Assembly: GCF_000024965.1 (NCBI RefSeq)
Contig: NC_013530.1
Span: 2,914,001 to 2,978,000 of the forward strand
From: Xylanimonas cellulosilytica DSM 15894
Lineage (GTDB): Bacteria > Actinomycetota > Actinomycetes > Actinomycetales > Cellulomonadaceae
DNA length: 64,000 bases
Direction of reading: 5' to 3'
Made by a program: the position numbers and the translations under genes. Positions 7,893-14,916 of the stretch are shown one piece after another (position 1 is the first letter of the stretch; every line of letters starts with the position of its first letter). The notes under the pieces are model-generated. The model did no database searches. It saw nothing but the letters and a program-made list of their open reading frames with translations, and was not told the origin of the DNA.

Positions 7893-8957
7893 TCAGTAGG
7901 AGTAGTAGTCGCCGGAGGCGGCGAGCGCGATGAAGATGATCAACCCGATGATCGCCACGCCCAGGCTGGTCCACATCGCCGCCTTCGCGAGCCTCTCCTT
8001 GCGGCCCAGGCCGATGCCCGCCGCAACGACGCCGACCCACGCCGGAAGTCCGAAGGAGAAGATGCCGACTGCGGCAAGGACGAAGGCGACGATCGATGCG
8101 GGCGAGGAAGCCGGCACAGGGGTGGGTGCCACGATCGCGGCACCGGCGAACTGCAGCGTCGAGGTGCCGGGCGGGTGGGGTGTGCCCGGCTGGGCCGGAT
8201 TGACCTGGGGCTGCGCTGGCGCGGGGGCGTCGGCCATAGGCCGCGGGCTGGGGGACGGTTGCGCAACCACCGGAATGGGATCGGGCTTCCTTGGATCGGC
8301 CGACACCGTCTGCGCGAGGTAGTCGCCGATGGCAGCGTCGACGTCCTTCACCACGTCGGGACGGTTGCTCAGGCGCCGCAACAGGTCCATGAGGTCGTCT
8401 CGGGTGCGGGGGTCGTGCTCCTTCTTGAGGCTGAGCTTGATGTCCTCGAGCAGGCGCGTCTGCTGGGTCCAGCTCAACTCATCGGCTTCGAGCTGGACGA
8501 CGAAGTCGTGAATGTACGCACCCGGCACGGGCGGGCGTTCGGGCCTCGGCTCGACCGGCGTGCGCGGTCGGGCGCTCAGTCGTTTGACCTCGTTGAGCAG
8601 GGTGATGAACGAGTCGACTGACTGCGGGTCGTAGTCGAAGATCTGCTCGAGCGCCTCAGGCGTCCGGGTCAGCTCCACGTCATCGAGCCGGACGATGAGG
8701 ACGGGGATCCCGAGGGCTCGGGCGTAGACGCGCTCGGCCCGGCAGGCCTTCGACCTGCGCGAGTGCTGGGACAGCGCGTAGACGAGCACGTCGGACTGCT
8801 CGATCTGGTCGAGGATCTGGCTCCACCAGGTGCCGCCTCCGTGCAGCTCCTGGTCGATCCAGGTGTCGATATCCACGTTGCGCAACGACTTGGCCATGGT
8901 TTCGACGGACGGCCGGTCGAAGCTCGAGTAGCTGATGAAGACGCGGGGACCTTGCAT
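7893..8957 (-). CDS. TIR-domain protein with C-terminal membrane anchor
   Basis: The 354-residue protein begins with a TIR domain (residues 3–130): strand RVFISYSS, a 'DTWID' loop, and SKACRAE, where Glu75 sits at the position of the catalytic glutamate of NAD-cleaving TIR enzymes. A helical region (about 155–230, charged, 'DLLRRLSNRPDVV') and a proline-rich linker (232–285) follow. The end is strongly hydrophobic (288–318 and 327–347), like DUF4190-type two-helix proteins. The ATG start has AGGTGA upstream. It is the first gene of the cluster; prokaryotic TIR proteins typically make ADP-ribose-derived signals or deplete NAD. Activity and trigger are unknown. Confidence 0.8.
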   Translation of the reverse strand: MQGPRVFISYSSFDRPSVETMAKSLRNVDIDTWIDQELHGGGTWWSQILDQIEQSDVLVYALSQHSRRSKACRAERVYARALGIPVLIVRLDDVELTRTPEALEQIFDYDPQSVDSFITLLNEVKRLSARPRTPVEPRPERPPVPGAYIHDFVVQLEADELSWTQQTRLLEDIKLSLKKEHDPRTRDDLMDLLRRLSNRPDVVKDVDAAIGDYLAQTVSADPRKPDPIPVVAQPSPSPRPMADAPAPAQPQVNPAQPGTPHPPGTSTLQFAGAAIVAPTPVPASSPASIVAFVLAAVGIFSFGLPAWVGVVAAGIGLGRKERLAKAAMWTSLGVAIIGLIIFIALAASGDYYSY

Positions 8958-9116
8958 GATTCACCTGGCGGAAGATCGGCATGGCACGAGCACGCTGCAT
9001 GTCGAAGAGAGGGGCGGCCGCGCTCTCTGATACCGCGTGTGGCCGCACCGGCGGCAGAACTCGTCACCAGGCACGGGTGCGAGCGGCGCCGTCCCGGCTC
9101 CTGAAGTCCGGAGCGG

Positions 9117-10016
9117 TCAGCGGACGATCGTGCCGGTCGCGCGAAGGCTGCCCGTGGCGTCCTCCGCGACCGCCACGAAGACCGCCCGTTCGAGCGGGGT
9201 GGCGTTCGGGGTGTGCACGGCCAGGTAGCGGGTGCCGTCCGGGCCGTCGAAGAGCATGCCGTGACCGCCGTCGGCCGCGAAGACCGGCTCCGCCGCCTGC
9301 GTCCACGGGCCCAGGACGCCGCCCGACGACGTCGCCTCGCCGATGCGGTAGTCGCCCTCAGGGCCGAACGAGCTCCACAGGCACTTCAGGACCCCGGCGG
9401 CGTTGCGGTACAGGAACGGGCCGTCGGTCACGTACGAGTCGGGGGCCCGCCCGGTCAGGGGCGCCGACCAGAGCGCCTGCGACGCCGAGAACAGCGTGAC
9501 GGGCTCGGAGGCGGGCGCCCGCAGGTCGTCCGTCAGGCGCATCGCCTCGACGGTGCCGTCACCGACCTGCTGCCACTCGTGGCAGAACACCATCCACGGA
9601 CGGCCGTCGTCGTCGACGTGGAACGTCCCGTCGAGGCACTCCCACTCCGCCGGCGTGACCGGGCCGTCCGACCACGGCTCGTACGGGCCGAGGATCCCGC
9701 CCGTCGAGCGCAGGATCGCCGTACCGCGGCGGCCGTCGATCGGCTTGAAGGTGGCGAAGAGGTGGTGCACCCCCTGCCACTCGTGGACCTCCGGGGCCCA
9801 GAAGTTCTTCCGCGACCAGAAGCCGACGCCCGGACGGAAAACCTCGAACGGCCCCTCCAGCTCGGTGAGCACACCGGGCGCGACGCCGCGGTAGGCGTCG
9901 AAGCCGATCCCGTCGGCCTTCCAGATGTCCGGGTCGGTCGAGCCGAACAGGTGGTAGTACCCGTCCTCGACGACGACGAACGGGTCACGGAGCTGGATCT
10001 CGTCCAGGCGGGGCAT
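9117..10016 (-). CDS. Glycoside hydrolase family 43-like enzyme
   Basis: This 299-residue protein has the five-bladed beta-propeller signature of GH43: an early 'RDPFVVVEDGYYHLFG' strand carrying the candidate general base Asp, 'WAPEVHEW' and 'DGTFHVDDDGRPWMVF'. GH43 enzymes remove arabinose or xylose from plant hemicellulose and pectin side chains. No signal peptide is seen, so it likely acts in the cytoplasm on imported oligosaccharides. The ATG at 10016 is preceded by AAGGAGAG. It diverges from rhamnulokinase, with a 109-bp gap between them. The subfamily and substrate cannot be fixed by eye. Confidence 0.75.
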   Translation of the reverse strand: MPRLDEIQLRDPFVVVEDGYYHLFGSTDPDIWKADGIGFDAYRGVAPGVLTELEGPFEVFRPGVGFWSRKNFWAPEVHEWQGVHHLFATFKPIDGRRGTAILRSTGGILGPYEPWSDGPVTPAEWECLDGTFHVDDDGRPWMVFCHEWQQVGDGTVEAMRLTDDLRAPASEPVTLFSASQALWSAPLTGRAPDSYVTDGPFLYRNAAGVLKCLWSSFGPEGDYRIGEATSSGGVLGPWTQAAEPVFAADGGHGMLFDGPDGTRYLAVHTPNATPLERAVFVAVAEDATGSLRATGTIVR

Positions 10017-10077
10017 ATCTCTCCTTCGAGGGCTGGGCCGGAGCGTAGCGGTCCCGACGAGATGACTACCATCGACC

Positions 10078-10097
10078 CGGTCGCACCGTAGCGACCG
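10078..10097. promoter_or_regulatory. Inverted repeat in the gap between the GH43-like gene and rhaB
   Basis: CGGTCGC and GCGACCG form a perfect 7-bp dyad around a 6-bp centre, 29 bp before the rhaB start. Part of it (GTAGCG) recurs around 10044 on the same strand. Position between divergent genes suggests an operator; no regulator is assigned. Confidence 0.35.
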
Positions 10098-10125
10098 CTG
10101 CAAGCACAAAGGAGTGACACCGATC

Positions 10126-11865
10126 GTGCGAACCTCCCCCGGCACCGGCCCGGCGGCCTTCGCCGCCGTCGACCTCGGCGCCACCTCCGGCCGCGTCATG
10201 CTCGGGCTGCTGCACGACGGCGCCCGGGTCGAGCTGGTCGAGACGGGCCGGTTCGCCAACGGCCCCATCCCAGTCCCCACGCCCGACGGCGCGGACCTGC
10301 ACTGGGACGTGCTGCACCTGTGGCGCGGCATCCTCGACGGCTTGCGTGAGGCGGGCCGCGTCGCCGCCGCCCACGGCGCCTCGTTGGCGGGCATCGGCGT
10401 CGACTCGTGGGCCGTGGACTACGGCCTGCTCGACGCGCGCGGCGCCCTGGTCGCGTCCCCGCGCTGCTACCGCGACCCGGCGTTCCTGCCGGTCGCCGAC
10501 GAGGTGTACGCCCGCGTCCCCGCGGCGGAGCTGTACGCCGTCAACGGGCTCCAGCACCTGCCGTTCACCACGGCGTTCCAGCTCGTCGACGACGCCGCCC
10601 GCCCCGCGTTCGAGGGCGCACACGACCTGCTGCTGATCCCGGACCTGATCACCTGCTGGCTCACGGGGGTCAGGGTCGCCGAGGTCACGAACGCCTCGAC
10701 GACAGGACTCGTCGACGCCGCCACCCGCACGTGGGCCGAACCGCTGATCGACCGGCTGGGGCGGGAGTTCCCTGGGCTCGCCGGCCTGCGAGGCCTGCTG
10801 CCCGACCTGGTCGAGGCGGGCACCATCATCGGCCCGCTGTCCGCGACGGCCCAGAAACTGACGGGCCTCGGCGCGATACCGGTGGTCGCGGTCGCGTCGC
10901 ACGACACGGCCTCCGCCGTCGTCGGCACCCCGCTCCCACCCCCCACCCCGGTGGTTGAGCCTGTCGAAACCACCCCCACCTCCAACCCCACCCCGGTGGT
11001 TGAGCCTGTCGAAACCACCCCGCAGCGTGACGAACCCGTGGCTTCGACAGGCTCAACCACCGCGGGCGGGGTGGTTTCGACAGGCTCAACCACCGTAGGC
11101 GGGGTGGTTTCGACAGGCTCAACCACCGCAGAAGCGTCGACAGGCTCAACCACCGGGGCGGCCGCGTACATCTCCTCCGGGACGTGGTCGCTCGTCGGCC
11201 TCGAGCTCGACGCTCCCGTGCTGACCGAGGCCTCGCGCGAGGCCGGGTTCACCAACGAGCTCGGTCTGGACGGCACCGTGCGCTACCTGCACAACGTCAT
11301 GGGCCTGTGGGTCTTCGACGAGTGCCTGCGCGAGTGGGCCCGCTCGGGCGACGCGGAGGACCTCGACGAGCTGCTCGACGCCGCCGCGGCCGAGCCGGGC
11401 GGCCTCACGGTCGTGGACCTGGACGACCCCGCGTTCCTCGCCCCCGGCGACATGCCCCGCCGGTTCACCGCTGCGGCCGAGCGTGCGGGCCAGCCCGTCC
11501 CCGCGACCCGGCCCGCCCTCACCCGTGCGGTGCTCGACTCCCTGGCCGCGGCCTACGCCCGCACGATCCGGGCGGCGGCCGAGCTCGCGGGCGTGCGCAT
11601 CACCCAGGTCCACGTCGTCGGCGGCGGCTCGCAGAACGCGCTCCTGTGCCGCCTCACCGCGGACGCGACCGGCCTGCCCGTGGTCGCCGGCCCGGTCGAG
11701 GCGGCCGCGCTCGGCAACGTGCTCGTCCAGGCCCGTGCCGTCGGCGTCCTGGTGGACGATCCGTCGTCGGGCTCCGGGGCAGCCGGCGCCCCTCGCGGCC
11801 TGGGCGGCCTGCGCGACGTCGTCGCCGCGTCGTCGGACCTCGTCCGGTACGAACCCACGCACTGA
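10126..11865 (+). CDS. rhaB: Rhamnulokinase with an in-frame repeat insertion
   Basis: The protein belongs to the FGGY sugar-kinase family and fits rhamnulokinase, which phosphorylates L-rhamnulose at C1 in the cytoplasm. N-terminal ATP-binding loop ([15 protein letters not shown]), '[13 protein letters not shown]', '[10 protein letters not shown]' and the C-terminal '[17 protein letters not shown]' are all visible. GTG 10126 is chosen because AAAGGAG lies 11 bases before it; GTG 10114 overlaps that site. At 579 residues it is about 80–90 longer than usual: residues ~275–343 are encoded by six copies of the dispersed palindromic repeat, placed between '[12 protein letters not shown]' and 'AAYISSGTW'. 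The frame stays open, so the enzyme may tolerate the loop. Confidence 0.88.
   Translation: MRTSPGTGPAAFAAVDLGATSGRVMLGLLHDGARVELVETGRFANGPIPVPTPDGADLHWDVLHLWRGILDGLREAGRVAAAHGASLAGIGVDSWAVDYGLLDARGALVASPRCYRDPAFLPVADEVYARVPAAELYAVNGLQHLPFTTAFQLVDDAARPAFEGAHDLLLIPDLITCWLTGVRVAEVTNASTTGLVDAATRTWAEPLIDRLGREFPGLAGLRGLLPDLVEAGTIIGPLSATAQKLTGLGAIPVVAVASHDTASAVVGTPLPPPTPVVEPVETTPTSNPTPVVEPVETTPQRDEPVASTGSTTAGGVVSTGSTTVGGVVSTGSTTAEASTGSTTGAAAYISSGTWSLVGLELDAPVLTEASREAGFTNELGLDGTVRYLHNVMGLWVFDECLREWARSGDAEDLDELLDAAAAEPGGLTVVDLDDPAFLAPGDMPRRFTAAAERAGQPVPATRPALTRAVLDSLAAAYARTIRAAAELAGVRITQVHVVGGGSQNALLCRLTADATGLPVVAGPVEAAALGNVLVQARAVGVLVDDPSSGSGAAGAPRGLGGLRDVVAASSDLVRYEPTH
10950..11155. repeat. Cluster of six dispersed palindromic repeats inside rhaB
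   Basis: Two forward copies (10950–10974, 10995–11019) and four reverse copies (11038–11061, 11070–11094, 11103–11127, and a truncated one 11136–11154) of the GGTGGTT–11 nt–AACCACC element lie in tandem. Forward copies encode [10 protein letters not shown] and reverse copies encode VVSTGSTT. Spacers keep the rhaB frame open throughout. Confidence 0.9.
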
Positions 11866-11896
11866 CTCCATGACCGACCAGCAGAAGGAGCCCGCG

Positions 11897-13414
11897 TTGC
11901 GCGAGCTGACCGCCACCACCGCCCCCGCCCCGGAGCGCCCGACGACGATCCTGCAGTTCGGCGGCGGCAACTTCCTGCGCGCCTTCGTCGACCTCATGGT
12001 CCACGACGCCAACCGGGCGGGGGTGATGAACGCCGGGATCGCCGTCGTCTTCACCACCCCGAACGCCAACGGCACGTTCGAGCTGCTGCGCCGCCAGGAC
12101 GGCCGCTACCACGTGCTGCTGGAGGGCGTCCGGGACGGCGAGCCGGTGCGCGAGGTCACGCTGGTCGAGTCCGTCACCACGGCGGTACACGCCCACCGCG
12201 AGTTCGACGCGTACCGCGCCCTCTACCTCTCCCCCGAGCTGACCACGATCGTGTCGAACACGACCGAGGCCGGGATCGTGTGGGTCGAGGGCGACGACCT
12301 GACCGCGCAGCCACCGGCGAGCTTCCCCGCGAAGGTCACCGCGCTGCTGCACGACCGGTGGGAGCACTTCGGCGGCGCACCCGACAAGGGCCTGCGCATC
12401 GTGTGCTGCGAGCTCATCGAGGACAACGCGACCACGCTGCGCGAGTACGTGCTGCGGCACGCCGCCGCGGCCGGGCTGCCCGCCGCGTTCGTCGCCTGGG
12501 TCGAGACCGCCTGCTCGTTCCACGACACCCTCGTGGACCGCATCGTGCCCGGCTTCCCCCGCGACGAGATCGACGCCGTCCAGGCCGAGCTCGGCTACCG
12601 CGACGACCTGGTGGTCAAGGGAGAGCACTTCGGCGTGTGGGCCATCGCCACCGGCGAGCCGGGCGGCCCCGGCGAGGCGATCCGCGACGTGCTCCCCCTC
12701 GACCGCGCGGGCCAGCCGGTCGAGTTCCTGGCCGACATCCGCCCGTTCCGGGCCAAGAAGGTGCGCATCCTCAACGGCCTGCACACCGCGATGGCCGCCG
12801 TCGGCCTCCTTGCGGGCCGCAACGAGGTGAGCGACGCCGTCGCGAACCTCACCATCGCCTCGTACCTCGGCCACCTGCTGCACGGCGAGGTGCTGCCGTC
12901 CATCCCCGAGTACTCCGCGTCGGACGACGGCGCCGAGGCTCTGGCCGAGTTCGCGGACCGGATCACGGAACGCTTCACCAACCCCTCCCTGCACCACCGG
13001 CTCGCCGACATCTCGCTCAACTCGATCAGCAAGTGGCAGGCCCGCAACCTGCCGGTCGCGCTCGACGCCTGGGGCGCCGGCCGCGAGGCCCCGCTCACCG
13101 TGCTCGCCTTCGCGGCGCTCGCGGTGCTGTACAGCGGCCGGGGCTTCGACGCCGCCCGCGTCGCCGAGTCGGGTTTCGAGGTGCGCGACGACGCCGCCCT
13201 GGTCGCCCTGGTCCGCGACACGTTCCCGGCGGAGGGCACCGACGACGACGTCGAACGCTGGCTGCGCGGCGTGATCGACGCCGCAGGCTTCTTCTCGGCC
13301 GACGACGCCGCCGACGGTTACGCACCGGCGGCCCGCCTGGCCGCCGAGGCCGCCCCGCTCGCCCGCACGATCCTCGAGGAAGGCATCACCGTGACCCTGA
13401 AGACGAACGCCTGA
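11897..13414 (+). CDS. uxaB: Tagaturonate reductase (altronate oxidoreductase)
   Basis: The protein has about 505 residues and belongs to the polyol-specific long-chain dehydrogenase (mannitol dehydrogenase) family. The N-terminal 'ILQFGGGNFLRAFVD' dinucleotide-binding loop is the form typical of UxaB rather than UxuB. It reduces D-tagaturonate to D-altronate with NADH. The conserved 'VKGEHFGVWAI' and 'KVRILNGLHT' motifs near the active site are present. I prefer the TTG start at 11897, because AGAAGGAG sits six bases upstream; an in-frame ATG at 11870, four bases after the rhaB stop, has no such site. The next gene overlaps it by one base. Confidence 0.85.
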   Translation: MRELTATTAPAPERPTTILQFGGGNFLRAFVDLMVHDANRAGVMNAGIAVVFTTPNANGTFELLRRQDGRYHVLLEGVRDGEPVREVTLVESVTTAVHAHREFDAYRALYLSPELTTIVSNTTEAGIVWVEGDDLTAQPPASFPAKVTALLHDRWEHFGGAPDKGLRIVCCELIEDNATTLREYVLRHAAAAGLPAAFVAWVETACSFHDTLVDRIVPGFPRDEIDAVQAELGYRDDLVVKGEHFGVWAIATGEPGGPGEAIRDVLPLDRAGQPVEFLADIRPFRAKKVRILNGLHTAMAAVGLLAGRNEVSDAVANLTIASYLGHLLHGEVLPSIPEYSASDDGAEALAEFADRITERFTNPSLHHRLADISLNSISKWQARNLPVALDAWGAGREAPLTVLAFAALAVLYSGRGFDAARVAESGFEVRDDAALVALVRDTFPAEGTDDDVERWLRGVIDAAGFFSADDAADGYAPAARLAAEAAPLARTILEEGITVTLKTNA

Positions 13415-14916
13415 TGAGCGGCGACCAGAACCCCACCGCGCCGCGGCCGTCCTCGGCAGCGTCCGCCACGGGAGATCCCGCCGTCGTCCCGCAGTTCGCG
13501 CCCGTCCCGGCCGGGCGGGCCCGACGTCGCTACGCCGTCGTCGGCACCGGGCACCGCGCCGGGATGTACATGGACGCGATCACCGGCCCGCACGCCGACG
13601 TCGCTGAGCTCGTCGCCTGGTGCGACACCAACCCGGCCCGCATGGCGTACTACGACGCCGAGGTGGGCCGGGCGCTGGGCCTCGACGGTCCGGCCGGGCT
13701 CCCCACGTACGGCCCGGACGGGCTGGAGGCGATGGTGGTCGAGCAGCGCGTCGACGTCGTCGTCGTCACCACCCCGGACGTCACGCACGCCGACCTGGTC
13801 GCGCGGGCGCAGGCAGCGGGGGCCGACGTCGTCGTCGAGAAGCCGCTGACCACCACGGACGCCGGCTGCCGCACCATCACCGACTCGGTCAAGGCGACCG
13901 GCCGCGACGTCGTCATGACGTTCAACTACCGCTACTCGCCGCGGAACTCGAGCCTGCGCGAGGTCATCGCGTCGGGTGAGATCGGCGAGGTGACGAGCGT
14001 GCACTTCGAGTGGGTGCTCGACACGGTGCACGGGGCGGACTACTTCCGGCGCTGGCACCGGCAGCGGCAGAACTCCGGCTCGCTGCTCATCCACAAGTCG
14101 TCGCACCACTTCGACCTGGTCAACTGGTGGCTGGGCGACGTGCCCGCGCGCGTGTACGCGAGCGCCGGGCTGCGGTTCTACGGGGCGGCGAACGCTGCGG
14201 CACGAGGGCTGGGCGACCGGCCGGAGCGCGGCACCGGCGTCGTCGGCGACCCGTGGTCCTTCGACCTGACCGCCGACCCGCGGCTGCAGGCCCTCTACCT
14301 GGACGCGGAGCAGCACGACGGGTACCTGCGCGACCGGGACGTCTTCAGCGAAGGCATCACGATCGACGACAACATGGCGCTGGTCGTGGACTACGCGCGC
14401 GGCGCGACGATGACGTACTCGCTCAACGCGCACGCCCCCTGGGAGGGGTACACGGTCGCCGTCAACGGCACGAAGGGCCGGGCCGAGCTGACCGTCGTCG
14501 AGCGCGGCGTCGTCGTCATCGACGACCGCGGGCACGTGGTGCTGGACCCGTCCGCGACGCCGGAGACGCAGCAGGCCAAGCTCGACGCCGAGGGCATCCG
14601 GCCCGAGGGCGAGCGCCTGGTGGTGCAGAAGCACTGGCAGGCCGCACGCGAGTGGCCCATCCCCGCGGGCATCGGCGGGCACGGCGGCGGCGACGCCATC
14701 CTGCTCATGGACGTGTTCCGGCGCGACCTGCGGATCGGCGACGACCCGCTCGGCCGGGCGGCCGGCTACCGGGACGGCCTTGCGGCGGTCGCGGTGGGCA
14801 TCGCGGCCAACGAGTCGCTGCGCACCGGGCAGGCGGTACGGATCGCGGACCTCGACCTGGGCGAGAAGCTCACGGTGGTCGAGCCTGTCGAGACCACGCC
14901 GACAGACGCCGGATGA
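13414..14916 (+). CDS. Gfo/Idh/MocA-family oxidoreductase
   Basis: This 500-residue protein has an N-terminal NAD(P)-binding Rossmann domain (YAVVGTGHRAGMYMDAI, about 40–56), the 'EKPLTTTDAG' motif with the family lysine, and a C-terminal alpha/beta substrate domain with 'HKSSHHFDLVNWWLGD'. Relatives oxidise sugars, inositols or sugar acids, or act in glycoside cleavage. It starts at an ATG overlapping the uxaB stop and overlaps the next gene, so it is part of the rhaB operon. The last residues (487–495) are encoded by a copy of the dispersed repeat and read VVEPVETTP, a tail unlikely to belong to the original protein. The substrate is unknown. Confidence 0.8.
   Translation: MSGDQNPTAPRPSSAASATGDPAVVPQFAPVPAGRARRRYAVVGTGHRAGMYMDAITGPHADVAELVAWCDTNPARMAYYDAEVGRALGLDGPAGLPTYGPDGLEAMVVEQRVDVVVVTTPDVTHADLVARAQAAGADVVVEKPLTTTDAGCRTITDSVKATGRDVVMTFNYRYSPRNSSLREVIASGEIGEVTSVHFEWVLDTVHGADYFRRWHRQRQNSGSLLIHKSSHHFDLVNWWLGDVPARVYASAGLRFYGAANAAARGLGDRPERGTGVVGDPWSFDLTADPRLQALYLDAEQHDGYLRDRDVFSEGITIDDNMALVVDYARGATMTYSLNAHAPWEGYTVAVNGTKGRAELTVVERGVVVIDDRGHVVLDPSATPETQQAKLDAEGIRPEGERLVVQKHWQAAREWPIPAGIGGHGGGDAILLMDVFRRDLRIGDDPLGRAAGYRDGLAAVAVGIAANESLRTGQAVRIADLDLGEKLTVVEPVETTPTDAG
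14874..14898. repeat. Dispersed palindromic repeat at the 3' end of the Gfo/Idh/MocA gene
   Basis: One forward copy with a few changed bases (GGTGGTCGAGCC..., ...GAGACCACG) lies just before the stop codon and encodes VVEPVETTP. Confidence 0.8.

Noticed and set aside
5433-8957. Classical type I Thoeris system
   Set aside because: The SLOG protein has membrane helices and no SIR2 domain, and there is a third membrane gene, so it is at most Thoeris-like.
5337-9116. Prophage or integrative element around the TIR cluster
   Set aside because: No integrase, phage gene, tRNA or flanking repeat was seen.
10950-11155. CRISPR-like array
   Set aside because: Units are short palindromes in both orientations with unequal spacers, and the array is coding sequence of rhaB. 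No cas genes are nearby.
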